From assembly GCF_001625085.1 (NCBI RefSeq), contig NZ_BDAW01000005.1, positions 62,001 through 126,000 on the forward strand: DNA of 64,000 bases. The letters are read 5' to 3'. Positions 51,231 to 60,010 of this stretch are shown piece by piece; position 1 is the stretch's first letter; every line of letters starts with the position of its first letter. The stretch comes from Nocardia acidivorans NBRC 108247 (GTDB taxonomy: Bacteria; Actinomycetota; Actinomycetes; Mycobacteriales; Mycobacteriaceae). The notes under the pieces are model-generated. The model was given only the letters and a program-made list of their open reading frames with translations, was not told the DNA's origin and searched no databases. The position numbers and the translations under genes are program-made.

Positions 51231-51607
51231 GGTTTGTACGCAGGCGATTTCGCCTGGGAGAGCTCGGCGGCAGCCCCACTTCGGTGGGGCTGTCGCCGTT
51301 GCGCGGGTAGGTACGTGGGTAGGCGAACCGGGTCCGGGCGCGGGGCGTAGAACATGAGCCCGATCACGGCCGCCCCGAAGATCATGAAGGCGAGAATGGA
51401 CGCGGTCACGGCACCGGACTGTGCATCCGGGGCCGTGACCGCTGTGTAGGTGAGCGTGCCGTCCCCGTGTGGCGGGGTAGGGGCCGGGGCCCGGTTCCCC
51501 GCCGCACGACCGGACTCATCGGGAGCGGCACACCAGCCCACGATCACGATCAGAGTCAGTACTCCCAGGACCACCCCCGCGGCGATCTCCGCATCCTTCC
51601 TGGTCAC
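51128..51607 (-). CDS. Hypothetical two-helix membrane protein running antisense into rho
   Basis: The frame gives 159 residues. The first 95 look genuine: GTG at 51607 (VTRKDAEIAAGVVLGVLTLI) with GGGAAGGG upstream, one helix (VVLGVLTLIVIVGWC), a Pro-rich loop and a second helix (TASILAFMIFGAAVIGLMFY). The last ~60 residues read antisense through the rho terminator and the final 103 bp of rho. That tail looks non-native, so the original stop may have been lost, or only the first part is functional. I do not recognise the family; a short two-helix protein with this topology is typical of a small membrane protein next to rho in nocardiae. Confidence 0.5.
   Translation of the reverse strand: MTRKDAEIAAGVVLGVLTLIVIVGWCAAPDESGRAAGNRAPAPTPPHGDGTLTYTAVTAPDAQSGAVTASILAFMIFGAAVIGLMFYAPRPDPVRLPTYLPAQRRQPHRSGAAAELSQAKSPAYKPYSSSALGAVFETVIRNSALLLVFLSRSTSRSMA
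51241..51297 (+). terminator. Tandem hairpins after rho
   Basis: A first hairpin CAGGCG-ATTT-CGCCTG (51241-51256) is followed by a 14-bp stem GGCGGCAGCCCCAC-TTCG-GTGGGGCTGTCGCC (51266-51297, one mismatch). The second ends with GTTGCG. The pair forms a strong terminator for rho, although a - strand frame crosses it. Confidence 0.85.
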
Positions 51608-51822
51608 AGCTGCCCTTCCCGTAGTCGCGAGGCTCTCACCTGCGACTACTCTATGAACAACGGTGTTCGCATTCTTGAGTAGCGAACTACTCGTCTTCAG
51701 CCTCGCTCGAGTATCGTGAACTTGCGTGCCCACAGTTTCTTGGGGGTGACACGAAACCGACCTGTTGGTTGGTTCAATGCCCGGCGGGACCCTCCCGGAA
51801 TTTTTCGCGCCTCGGCATTGTC

Positions 51823-51828
51823 TATACT
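51823..51828 (+). promoter_or_regulatory. -10 element of the rpmE promoter
   Basis: TATACT lies 76 bp upstream of the rpmE ATG in a locally AT-rich stretch. A matching -35 is weak (TTTTTC around 51801). It is the only good -10 in the gap between the antisense gene and rpmE. Confidence 0.5.
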
Positions 51829-51904
51829 TTCCGTTTGGCAACCATGCCTAGTCGGTTCCGGTTCACGCCTCGCGAGGCGACCCGGCGCCATTCGAAAGGA
51901 CACC

Positions 51905-52126
51905 ATGAAGGCAGGAATTCACCCCACGTACGTCGATACGACGGTCGTGTGCGGCTGCGGCAACACCTTCCAGACCAAGAGCACCAAGGAGTCCGGCCAG
52001 ATCACGGTCGAAGTTTGCTCCCAGTGCCACCCGTTCTACACGGGCAAGCAGAAGATCCTGGACACCGGTGGCCGCGTGGCTCGCTTCGAGGCTCGCTACG
52101 GCAAGCGCGACAAGGCTGCCAAGTAG
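51905..52126 (+). CDS. rpmE: 50S ribosomal protein L31
   Basis: This ribosomal protein of 73 residues is the zinc-binding (C+) form: [11 protein letters not shown] and [15 protein letters not shown] hold the cysteine ligands. The ending [14 protein letters not shown] is typical. Zinc-free paralogues are used under zinc limitation in related bacteria, but only the C+ form is seen here. The ATG at 51905 follows CGAAAGGA. It sits between rho and prfA as in mycobacteria. A hairpin terminator follows ten bases after its stop, so it is transcribed separately from prfA. Confidence 0.96.
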   Translation: MKAGIHPTYVDTTVVCGCGNTFQTKSTKESGQITVEVCSQCHPFYTGKQKILDTGGRVARFEARYGKRDKAAK

Positions 52127-52135
52127 CTACTCTGT

Positions 52136-52169
52136 CGACGCCCGTCCTGCACCAGCAGGCCGGGCGTCG
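52136..52169 (+). terminator. Terminator after rpmE
   Basis: CGACGCCCG-T-CCTGC pairs with GCAGG-C-CGGGCGTCG around loop ACCA (one internal mismatch), followed by CTGTGTTTAATT. It starts nine bases after the rpmE stop. Confidence 0.85.
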
Positions 52170-52180
52170 CTGTGTTTAAT

Positions 52181-52295
52181 TGCCTCCGCTTCGCTCCGGC
52201 GGGTTCGCGGCCCCGGGAGTCTCGTTCTTCCCTCCCTCCGCTCCTCCGCTTCGCTCCCCCGCTCCACTCAGTCCAGAACGAGACGGGCCGCGAAC
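52181..52295 (-). repeat. 110-bp structured repeat, copy 2
   Basis: On the - strand it reads GTTCGCGGCCCGTCTCGTTC, then TGGACTGAGTGGAGCGGGGG and ends GCGAAGCGGAGGCA. The outer stem GTTCGCGGCC/GGCCGCGAAC is perfect here. The inner stem is GTCTCGTTC/GAACGAGAC, where copy 1 has GTCCCGCTTC/GAAGCGGGAC: both arms have changed together. It differs from copy 1 by a short insertion near the loop. It lies between the rpmE terminator and prfA. Confidence 0.78.
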
Positions 52296-52355
52296 TTCGA
52301 GGTCGGGGTGTCCGGGAAACCAGTTGTGAATAGCCCAACCCGAGGAGCAACCGCG

Positions 52356-53435
52356 ATGGCTGACAAGACGGCCCCCAACGCGATCGACGACATCCTGGCC
52401 GAATACGGCGCACTCGAAGCCCAGCTGGCCGATCCGGATCTGCACAATAATCCGGGCGCGGCCCGCCGCGTCGGCAAGCGCTTCGCCGAACTCGGCCCCA
52501 TCATGGCGGCCTACAACAAACTGACCGCCACGCGTGACGATCTGGCCGCGGCCGAAGAGCTGGCCGCCGACGACTCGTCCTTCGCCGCCGAGATTCCGGG
52601 CTTGCGCGCACAGGTCGAGGAACTGGAGAAGACGCTCACCGACCTGCTCGCCCCGCGCGACCCGCATGACGCGGATGACGTTGTGCTGGAAGTGAAATCG
52701 GGCGAAGGCGGTGAGGAATCCGCGCTCTTCGCCTCCGATTTGGCGCGCATGTACATCCGGTACGCCGAACGGCACGGCTGGAAGGTCGAGGTGCTGGACG
52801 CCAATATCACCGATATGGGCGGCTACAAAGAGGCAACCATCTCCATCAAGGCCAAGGAACCGTCCCTGGACGGGGTCTGGTCCAAGCTCAAATTCGAGGG
52901 CGGCGTGCACCGCGTCCAGCGCGTGCCCGTCACCGAATCGCAGGGGCGTATCCACACCTCCGCCGCCGGTGTCCTGGTGTACCCCGAGCCGGACGAGGTG
53001 GAGGAGGTGCAGATCGACGACAAGGATCTGCGCGTCGATGTGTACCGGTCCTCGGGCAAGGGCGGACAGGGCGTCAACACCACGGACTCCGCGGTCCGCA
53101 TCACCCACCTACCCACCGGCATCGTCGTGACCTGCCAGAACGAGCGCTCCCAGCTGCAGAACAAGATGCGCGCCATGCAGGTGCTCAGCGCGCGCCTGCA
53201 AGCCCTCGCCGAGGAGCAGGCCGATCAGGAAGCCGCCGCCGGCCGCGCCTCGCAGATCCGCACCGTCGACCGCTCCGAGCGCATCCGCACCTACAACTTC
53301 CCCGAGAACCGCATTGCCGATCACCGCATCGGTTTCAAGGCGCACAACCTCGATTCGGTCCTCGACGGCAACCTGGACGACCTCTTCCAGGCCCTCGGCG
53401 AAGCCGACCGCGCCGCCCGCCTCGCCGCCGAATAG
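52356..53435 (+). CDS. prfA: Peptide chain release factor 1
   Basis: This class I release factor recognises UAA and UAG. It has 359 residues. The GGQ motif that triggers hydrolysis is [16 protein letters not shown] (around residue 235), and the PxT-type codon-recognition region is present as the [18 protein letters not shown] block. The acidic domain with [20 protein letters not shown] precedes it. It is followed by its methyltransferase prmC, the usual order. GAGGAG lies about ten bases before the ATG at 52356. Length is normal. Confidence 0.97.
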   Translation: MADKTAPNAIDDILAEYGALEAQLADPDLHNNPGAARRVGKRFAELGPIMAAYNKLTATRDDLAAAEELAADDSSFAAEIPGLRAQVEELEKTLTDLLAPRDPHDADDVVLEVKSGEGGEESALFASDLARMYIRYAERHGWKVEVLDANITDMGGYKEATISIKAKEPSLDGVWSKLKFEGGVHRVQRVPVTESQGRIHTSAAGVLVYPEPDEVEEVQIDDKDLRVDVYRSSGKGGQGVNTTDSAVRITHLPTGIVVTCQNERSQLQNKMRAMQVLSARLQALAEEQADQEAAAGRASQIRTVDRSERIRTYNFPENRIADHRIGFKAHNLDSVLDGNLDDLFQALGEADRAARLAAE

Positions 53436-53500
53436 GGCGCGCTGTCGCCGGGGCCCGGCAACCCCCGGGTTCGGGACGGGACAACTGATTTCGTGAGAAT

Positions 53501-54487
53501 ATGGGTAACTCCCGGGGTACCCCCGGAACCCGTGTGGCACCTGGCCGTCGGCCCGGTACGGAAGGATCGAGGCTCGCACTGATCGGCAAGAGTTCCGGGG
53601 AGGCGGCGCGGCATCGCGAGCCATTGCGACCGGCGATCCGCGAGGCTGTCGAGATATTGGCGGCGGCCGGGGTGCACAGCCCGGCCGCGGACGCGGAATA
53701 CCTTGCCGCACATGTGCTCGGGGTCGATCGCATGCGCTTGGCCCTGGTGCCCATGGTGACCGCCGACCAGCTCGAGGAGTTCCGCAAGCTGGTCGCCCGG
53801 CGGGCGGAACGCGTTCCGCTGCAACATCTTACGGGCACGGCCGCAATGGGGGAGATCGATCTGGCGGTCGGTCCGGGCGTGTTCATTCCGCGCCCGGAGA
53901 CCGAACTGCTCTTCGCCTGGGCACTGGCCAGACTCGAGGTGCTGGGCCATGAACACCAGCCCGTCGTGGTCGACCTGTGCACCGGCTCGGGGGCTTTGGC
54001 GCTGGCCATCGCGCACGCCCGACCCGACGCCCAGGTGCACGCGGTGGAGTTGGACTCCGAGGCGCTGGCCTGGGCGCGCCGCAATGCCCTGCAACTCGCC
54101 GACGAGGGCGACACCCCCATCGACCTGCACCATGGGGATGTCACCGATCCCGCTCTGCTGGAGCGGCTCTCGGGCAAGGTCGACATAGTCGTCTCCAACC
54201 CGCCCTACATCCCCGAATCCGCGGTGCTGGATCCCGAAGTGGCGGACCACGATCCGCACCGCGCCCTCTTCGGCGGCCCCGACGGGCTGTCGGTGATCCG
54301 CCCGATGATCCCCAACATCACCCGCCTGCTGCGCCCCGGCGGCGCGGTCGCCATCGAACACGACGACACCAACGGTTCCGGCGTGGCCGCCCTCCTCACC
54401 GCCGCGGGCTACACCGCCGTCCTGGAACACCCCGACCTCGCGGGCAAACCCCGCTTCGTAGTAGCCCACCGCGGTACCGAGCTGTGA
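53501..54487 (+). CDS. prmC: Release factor glutamine methyltransferase
   Basis: This SAM-dependent enzyme methylates the glutamine of the GGQ motif in release factors. The SAM motif VVDLCTGSGALALAIAHARP (around residue 160) and the substrate loop VVSNPPYIPESAVL are diagnostic. The N-terminal helical domain starts near LRPAIREAVEILAAAG. The frame is 328 residues, about 35 more than typical; the extra Arg/Gly/Pro-rich start suggests the true start may be later (for example GTG at 53534). It is 65 bp from prfA. A REP doublet follows. Confidence 0.93.
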   Translation: MGNSRGTPGTRVAPGRRPGTEGSRLALIGKSSGEAARHREPLRPAIREAVEILAAAGVHSPAADAEYLAAHVLGVDRMRLALVPMVTADQLEEFRKLVARRAERVPLQHLTGTAAMGEIDLAVGPGVFIPRPETELLFAWALARLEVLGHEHQPVVVDLCTGSGALALAIAHARPDAQVHAVELDSEALAWARRNALQLADEGDTPIDLHHGDVTDPALLERLSGKVDIVVSNPPYIPESAVLDPEVADHDPHRALFGGPDGLSVIRPMIPNITRLLRPGGAVAIEHDDTNGSGVAALLTAAGYTAVLEHPDLAGKPRFVVAHRGTEL

Positions 54488-54501
54488 GGCAGGACGCCAC
54501 C

Positions 54502-54594
54502 CCGTCATCCCGGCGCTCCTTGGGCCGGGATCCACGGAAACCCGTCGGCCCATGACCTGTGTGGATCCGGGCCGAACACATGCCGGGATGACGA
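54502..54594. repeat. REP-like inverted doublet
   Basis: Two units face each other: CGTCATCCCGGCGCTCCTTG with GGCCGGGATCCAC, and GTGGATCCGGGCCGAACACA with TGCCGGGATGACG. The ends are perfectly complementary over 12 bases (CGTCATCCCGGC/GCCGGGATGACG). The doublet could form one long hairpin or two short ones. It lies right after the prmC stop. Confidence 0.8.
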
Positions 54595-54775
54595 GGCGAG
54601 AGCGGCATCGCAGGTCGAGCCGTGCGGAAACCGGCGTATCGGACATGACCGGTGTGGCCGGGGATCGCGAATCCGCGGGCCCTGGATTCGGCCGGCGGAC
54701 GGAATTGGTCATGCGGTGTGGTGCGAGCGGACCGCGACGGTGGCGATGGAAGCCGGTCGTGCCAAGATGTCAGCC

Positions 54776-55441
54776 GTGAGTACCGTCTACGACTGTGCCG
54801 ATTCCGATTCGCGGGCCGCGGGGTTGATCGCGGCGCGGAGTGCGCTGAAATCGGGACGGCTGGCTGTGATTCCTACCGACACGCTGTACGGGCTGGCCGC
54901 CGACGCCTTCGACAGCCAGGCTGTCAGCGCGCTGCTCGCCGCCAAACGACGCGGGCGGGATATGCCGGTGCCGGTGCTGGTCGGATCGTGGAACACGATC
55001 GACGGACTGGTGTTCTCGGTGCGCCCGCAGGCCCGCGAGCTGATTCGCGCCTTCTGGCCCGGCGGGCTGAGTCTTGTTGTGCAGCAGGCGCCTTCGCTGG
55101 CCTGGGACCTGGGGGACACCCGGGGGACGGTCATGCTGCGGATGCCGTTGCATCCGGTCGCGCTCGAGCTGCTGCGCGAGGTCGGCCCGCTGGCGGTGTC
55201 GAGCGCGAATGTCTCGGGCCAGCCCCCGGCCAAAACCGTCGGCGAGGCCAAGGCGCAGCTCGGCGATCTGGTGGGCGTCTACCTCGACGGCGGCCCGGCC
55301 GATCACGCGATCGCCTCCACCATCGTGGACCTGACCTCCGACGCGCCGCGCATTCTGCGCGCGGGCGCGGTCCCCACCGAGAAGGTGGCGGAGGTCCTCG
55401 GCATGCCGCCGGAGGAGCTGCTTTCCCAGAGCACACGGTGA
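54776..55441 (+). CDS. tsaC: L-threonylcarbamoyladenylate synthase
   Basis: This enzyme makes threonylcarbamoyl-AMP for the t6A37 modification of ANN-decoding tRNAs. It has 221 residues, the short TsaC/YwlC form without the Sua5 C-terminal domain. The YrdC fold is marked by AVIPTDTLYGLAADAFDSQA (residues 36-55 region), the KxR motif in AAKRRGRDMPVPVLVG and SSANVSGQPPAKT for ATP/threonine binding. GTG at 54776 is preferred; ATG at 54767 is an alternative. It sits in the conserved gene order between prmC and wecA and is 11 bp from wecA. Confidence 0.94.
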   Translation: MSTVYDCADSDSRAAGLIAARSALKSGRLAVIPTDTLYGLAADAFDSQAVSALLAAKRRGRDMPVPVLVGSWNTIDGLVFSVRPQARELIRAFWPGGLSLVVQQAPSLAWDLGDTRGTVMLRMPLHPVALELLREVGPLAVSSANVSGQPPAKTVGEAKAQLGDLVGVYLDGGPADHAIASTIVDLTSDAPRILRAGAVPTEKVAEVLGMPPEELLSQSTR

Positions 55442-55452
55442 CGGCCCGATAG

Positions 55453-56646
55453 ATGCTGTTGAGTCAGGGCGTTTTCAGCCAGGGCGCGGTCGTCCCGCTG
55501 CGGGAGCTGCTGCTGGTGCTGTTCGTCGCGTCGGTGGTGACGTTTCTGAGCACCGGCGGAATTCGGGTGGCCGCCATCAGCTTCGGCGCGGTGGCGGTGC
55601 CCCGTGAGCGTGACGTCCATGTGAAGCCGGTCCCGCGCATGGGCGGTCTCGGCATCTACCTGGGTGTGGTCGCGGCCGTACTGTTCGCGCATCAACTGCC
55701 CGCACTGCGCCGCGGTTTCGATTATCCGAAGGACATTCCCGCGGTGCTGGCCGCGGGCACGCTGATCGTGCTGGTCGGCATTATCGATGACCGCTGGGGC
55801 CTGGACGCGCTCACCAAATTCGTCGGTCAGGTGACCGCCGCCGGGGTGATGGCGGTGATGGGCCTGTCCTGGGTGGCGATCTACAACCCCTTCACCAATG
55901 AGACCGTGGTGCTGGATCCGCTGCAGGGCGGTCTGGTCACCGTCGGCATCACCGTCACCCTGATCAATGCCATGAATTTCGTGGACGGCCTCGACGGTTT
56001 GGCCGCGGGCCTGGGATTCATCGCCTCGGTGGCGGTTTTCGTCTTCAGCGTGGGCCTGCTCTACGAGGTGGGCGGCTCCACCGATACGTATCCGCCCGCA
56101 CTGCTGGCCGCCGCGCTCGCCGGCGGTTGTCTGGGATTTCTCGCGCACAATTTTCAGCCCGCGCGAATATTCATGGGCGATACCGGTTCCATGCTCATCG
56201 GATTGGTGCTTGCCGCGGTCTCTACGGGTGCGTCGGGCCGAATTCCATTGCAGGGTTACGGCCCGCGCGACATCGTCGGTCTGCTGTCGCCGCTGTTGCT
56301 GGTCGGCGCGGTCATGTTCATTCCGGTGCTTGATCTTGTTTTGGCCATCGTGCGCCGGGTTCGCGCGGGTGTGAGTTTCTCCACCCCGGACAAAATGCAT
56401 CTGCACCACCGTTTGCTGCAGATCGGCCATTCGCATCGCCGCGTGGTGTTGTTGATCTACTTGTGGGTGAGCGTCTTCGCATTCGGCGCGGTCGGCACCT
56501 CGCTGATGGATCGCCGCGTGGTGGTGCTGCTCTTCGCCGCGGGCCTGGTATTCGCCCTGATCGTCACGTCCGTGCCGTCCTGGCGCGACCTCACCGATCG
56601 GACCGCGCGCAAACCACCGCGCGGCCCGGACGCGACCGCCCGGTAG
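55453..56646 (+). CDS. wecA: Undecaprenyl/decaprenyl-phosphate GlcNAc-1-phosphate transferase
   Basis: This MraY/WecA-family membrane enzyme attaches GlcNAc-1-P to the polyprenyl-phosphate carrier; in mycobacteria it starts arabinogalactan linker synthesis. It has 397 residues and about eleven helices. Catalytic motifs: IIDDRWGLD (Asp pair, near residue 110), NAMNFVDGLDGLAAGLGFIA, IFMGDTGSMLIGLVLA and the WecA-type HLHHRLLQIGHSHR. It is cotranscribed with tsaC and close to atpI, whose GTG is 11 bp after the stop. The cell-wall role is inference from order and family. Confidence 0.95.
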   Translation: MLLSQGVFSQGAVVPLRELLLVLFVASVVTFLSTGGIRVAAISFGAVAVPRERDVHVKPVPRMGGLGIYLGVVAAVLFAHQLPALRRGFDYPKDIPAVLAAGTLIVLVGIIDDRWGLDALTKFVGQVTAAGVMAVMGLSWVAIYNPFTNETVVLDPLQGGLVTVGITVTLINAMNFVDGLDGLAAGLGFIASVAVFVFSVGLLYEVGGSTDTYPPALLAAALAGGCLGFLAHNFQPARIFMGDTGSMLIGLVLAAVSTGASGRIPLQGYGPRDIVGLLSPLLLVGAVMFIPVLDLVLAIVRRVRAGVSFSTPDKMHLHHRLLQIGHSHRRVVLLIYLWVSVFAFGAVGTSLMDRRVVVLLFAAGLVFALIVTSVPSWRDLTDRTARKPPRGPDATAR

Positions 56647-56657
56647 AGTTTGCGGTC

Positions 56658-57086
56658 GTGAGCACGCCTTCCACCCCCGGTCCCGACGCCCCGCTGCGGG
56701 CGGCCCTGCGCTACGGCCTGATGGGATTGGCTGCGCTGGTGGTGGTTTCGGCAATTCTGTCGTCGATCATCGCCGGTATGCCCGGTCTGTGGGGTGCGTT
56801 GATCGGCAGTGCCATCGGCGGCGGCTTCATTCTCACCACCGCCGCCTCGGTGCTTTTCAGCGCGAAAATCGAGTCCGGTTTACAGGGCATAGTGATCCTG
56901 GGCAGCTGGGTCGGCAAGATCGTGCTGGTCCTGGCCATCGTCGCGATTCTCAAGCGATTCGACTTCTACAGCCCGGTCGCGCTCTTCCTGACGGTCGTCG
57001 GCGCACTGCTCATCGTTCTCGGTGCGGAGACGTACGGTCTTCTGCGGCAACGGGTTCCGACCGTCGAGACGGAGCGTGAGCTCTAA
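56658..57086 (+). CDS. AtpI-like small membrane protein
   Basis: The protein has 142 residues and four membrane helices (RYGLMGLAALVVVSAILSSI; LIGSAIGGGFILTTAASVLF; IVILGSWVGKIVLVLAIVAI; VALFLTVVGALLIVLGAETY). Position before atpB and the small size fit AtpI, which helps assemble the c-ring or supply Mg2+ in other bacteria. It matches the Rv1303-type gene in mycobacteria. GTG at 56658 is chosen because the upstream frame is inside wecA. It is separated from atpB by 270 bp, so it is not in the same tight operon. Confidence 0.85.
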   Translation: MSTPSTPGPDAPLRAALRYGLMGLAALVVVSAILSSIIAGMPGLWGALIGSAIGGGFILTTAASVLFSAKIESGLQGIVILGSWVGKIVLVLAIVAILKRFDFYSPVALFLTVVGALLIVLGAETYGLLRQRVPTVETEREL

Positions 57087-57356
57087 CCGCGACAGAGTTC
57101 ACCGCCCGTTTGGGCTACCCCCTACACGTTGTCGTAGATAACTTGATAAACTCTTTACTTGTAGCCGACCGAAGCACAAGGGGGGGTCACCTGAGACCCG
57201 CCTGAGAGCAGGTTATGCTTACTGCCGTACCGGACCCTTCGGGTCACCGGTTCTGCACCGTCGACGATGTCGCCGACGCGCGTACAGACGCCCGGGCGCA
57301 AGCCCCTCAGCTGCTGACGAACTTCGAGCCGACCTGAGTCGACCACCAGATCGTCA
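57087..57356 (+). promoter_or_regulatory. Promoter region of the ATP synthase operon
   Basis: The 270-bp gap has no gene. An AT-rich stretch (about 57126-57170) and TATGCT at 57214-57219 are the most promoter-like parts. A hairpin GACCC-TTC-GGGTC lies near 57233. Further downstream to the atpB start the sequence is GC-rich with no recognisable riboswitch. Confidence 0.5.
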
Positions 57357-58205
57357 ATGTCCGATCGAACCGCAGGAAAAGGATTTCCTGCGGCCCGACC
57401 ACGGGAGAGAACGCTGAGCGTCACCATTTTGGCGGGCGAGTTCCACGCGCCGTCGCTTAACGACTTCTTCCCTCCAGCAGTGCTGTTCGAGGGGACGCCT
57501 TTCGAGCTCGACCGTTTGATGCTCGTTCGCATCATCATGGCGGCCGTTCTCATCATCGTGATGCTCGCGGCTTTCCGTCGTCCGCGGCTTGTTCCGCGCG
57601 GTCTGCAGAATGTCGCCGAATCCGGTCTGGTGTTCGTCAAGGAACAGATCTGCGATGAGGTGCTGGGCAAGGAATCCGGTAAGAAGTTCTTCCCGCTCAT
57701 CGCGTCGATCTTCTTCACCGTGCTGTTCCTGAACATCTCCGGCGTCATTCCGGGGCTGAACATCTCCTCGAATGCGCGCATCGGCATGCCGCTGGTACTG
57801 GCCGTCGTCGCCTACCTGACGTTCAACTACGTCGGTATCAAGAAGTACGGCTTCCTGAAGTACATGCGCTCGAGCATTGTGGTTCCGAATGTGCCCCCGG
57901 CGCTGCACGGCCTGCTGATCCCGATCGAGTTCCTCTCGACCTTCGTGCTGCGTCCGTTCACGCTCACCGTCCGTCTCATGGCGAACATGCTCGCGGGTCA
58001 CATCATGTTGGTGCTGTTCTTCAGCGCCACCCAGTTCTTCCTGTTCGACGCCGTCTCCTGGATGAAGGTGTTCTCCCCGTTCTCGCTGCTCGCGGGCTTC
58101 GGCTTCACCCTCTTCGAACTGCTGGTTGTCTTCCTGCAGGCCTACGTGTTCGCACTGCTGACCGCTGTGTACATCGGTCTGGCGCAGCACGCCGACTCTC
58201 ACTGA
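57357..58205 (+). CDS. atpB: ATP synthase subunit a
   Basis: This membrane subunit forms the proton half-channels against the c-ring. It has 282 residues from the ATG at 57357. A later start is possible at CTG 57414 (preceded by GGGAGAG), which would begin LSVTILAGEFHAPSLNDFFP. The essential arginine lies in RPFTLTVRLMANMLAGHI, and the last helix has FELLVVFLQAYVFALLTAVY. The N-terminal extracytoplasmic segment is normal for actinobacteria. First gene of atpBEFHAGD. Confidence 0.95.
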   Translation: MSDRTAGKGFPAARPRERTLSVTILAGEFHAPSLNDFFPPAVLFEGTPFELDRLMLVRIIMAAVLIIVMLAAFRRPRLVPRGLQNVAESGLVFVKEQICDEVLGKESGKKFFPLIASIFFTVLFLNISGVIPGLNISSNARIGMPLVLAVVAYLTFNYVGIKKYGFLKYMRSSIVVPNVPPALHGLLIPIEFLSTFVLRPFTLTVRLMANMLAGHIMLVLFFSATQFFLFDAVSWMKVFSPFSLLAGFGFTLFELLVVFLQAYVFALLTAVYIGLAQHADSH

Positions 58206-58217
58206 CCAACCGCATAG

Positions 58218-58529
<312 letters not shown>

Positions 58530-58555
58530 TTCCGGCAAAGACTTAGGAATCAACG

Positions 58556-59107
58556 ATGAACAGCATTTATTTGCTCGCGGCCGAGGAGGATATCAATCCC
58601 CTCGTCCCCAAGACGTATGACATCGTCTGGTCTGCGATCGTCTTCATCGTTATCGCTGTTGTCTTCGCCAAGTACGTCATCCCGCGCCTGACCAAGGTGC
58701 TGGACGAGCGCACGGAGAAGATCGAGGGCGGTATCGCCAAGGCCGAAGCCGTGCAGGCCGAGGCGCAGGCCACCCTGGCGCAGTACCAGGAGCAGCTGGC
58801 CGAGGCTCGCCTCGAGGCCGCGCGCATTCGTGAGGAAGCGCGCACTCAGGGCCAGACCATCCTGGCGCAGCTGCGTGCCGATGCGCAGGCCGAGGCCGAC
58901 CGCATCGTGGCGTCGGGTCACACCCAGCTGGAGGCACAGCGCCAGCAGATCGTGACCGAACTGCGTTCCGAGCTCGGCCGCACCGCGGTCGATCTGGCCG
59001 AGAAGATCATCGGTCAGTCGGTGGCCGACGAGGCCAAGCAGGCGGCGTCGATCGACCGGTTCCTCCAGGAGCTGGACGCGAACGCCGGCATCGGGGTCGG
59101 AAGGTAA
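58556..59107 (+). CDS. atpF: ATP synthase subunit b
   Basis: This peripheral-stalk subunit has 183 residues: one N-terminal membrane helix ([20 protein letters not shown]) and a long charged coiled coil ([40 protein letters not shown]). It is separate from subunit delta, unlike in Mycobacterium, where delta carries a second b-like segment. It starts 26 bp after atpE; TTAGGAATC precedes the ATG. Confidence 0.96.
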   Translation: MNSIYLLAAEEDINPLVPKTYDIVWSAIVFIVIAVVFAKYVIPRLTKVLDERTEKIEGGIAKAEAVQAEAQATLAQYQEQLAEARLEAARIREEARTQGQTILAQLRADAQAEADRIVASGHTQLEAQRQQIVTELRSELGRTAVDLAEKIIGQSVADEAKQAASIDRFLQELDANAGIGVGR

Positions 59108-59126
59108 CGAACCGAAAGTGGGAAGC

Positions 59127-59939
59127 ATGTACGCAGCGAGCCGTGAGGCGAGCTCCCGTGCGCGGGAAGCTCTTCGGGCCGCTCTGACCGGAAGCGACAC
59201 CGTCGCGGCCACGACGGGCTCCGAACTGTTCGCCGTTGTCGCCGTCCTCGACGACCAGCGCTCGCTGCGTGTGGCGCTCGCGGATAAGTCGGTGTCCAGC
59301 TCGGCCCGCGCCGAATTGGCCGAACGCCTCTTCGGCGGCAAGGTCAGCGGAGCCACCCAGACGGTGCTGACCACCGCGGTGGCACAGGACTGGTCCCGTT
59401 CCCGCGATCTGGTCGACAGCCTGGTGCTGCTCGGCCGCGAAGCGCTGCTGCGCGCCGCGGAGGATCGCGGCCGCCTCGGCGCCGTCGAGGACGAGCTGTT
59501 CCGCCTGGGCCGGATCGTCGAAGACAACCCCGTGCTGGAGCAGGCGCTGACCGATCACGGCAAGCCGCTCGCGGCCAAGCGTGAACTGGTCCAGCGTCTG
59601 CTCGCGGGCAAGGTCGAGGAGATCACCCTCGAACTGGTCCAGCAGGCGGTCGCCCGCAGCAAGAAGGGCGATATCGGCGAAGCCTTCGACCACCTGTCCG
59701 ACCTGGCGGCGTCGCTCCGGGATCAGATCGTGGCGCATGTGCGCTCCGCGTCGACCCTGACGACCCAGCAGCGTGAGCACCTGGCGGCTTCGCTGCAGCG
59801 CATCTACGACAAGCCCGTCACGGTGCACGTGCAGGAAGATCCGAGCCTGCTGGCCGGCGTCGTCGTGCGCGTGGGCGACGACCTGATCGACGGCAGCGCC
59901 GTCGGCCGACTGCAGCGCTTGCGCCAGTCGCTGGCCTGA
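59127..59939 (+). CDS. atpH: ATP synthase subunit delta
   Basis: This subunit joins F1 to the peripheral stalk. It has 270 residues from ATG 59127 (GTG at 59118 would add three). The N-terminal six-helix OSCP domain contains LFAVVAVLDDQRSLRVALAD, and the C-terminal part ends with the family motif VVVRVGDDLIDGSAVGRLQR. It is longer than E. coli delta (177) but lacks the b-like extension found in M. tuberculosis AtpH (about 446 residues). It starts 19 bp after atpF. Confidence 0.95.
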   Translation: MYAASREASSRAREALRAALTGSDTVAATTGSELFAVVAVLDDQRSLRVALADKSVSSSARAELAERLFGGKVSGATQTVLTTAVAQDWSRSRDLVDSLVLLGREALLRAAEDRGRLGAVEDELFRLGRIVEDNPVLEQALTDHGKPLAAKRELVQRLLAGKVEEITLELVQQAVARSKKGDIGEAFDHLSDLAASLRDQIVAHVRSASTLTTQQREHLAASLQRIYDKPVTVHVQEDPSLLAGVVVRVGDDLIDGSAVGRLQRLRQSLA

Positions 59940-60010
59940 CCGCCCGCGACCCGGCCTGACAAGCGCACCAACACACCGACATTCGAGACCACAGCGAGAG
60001 CAGGAAGAAC

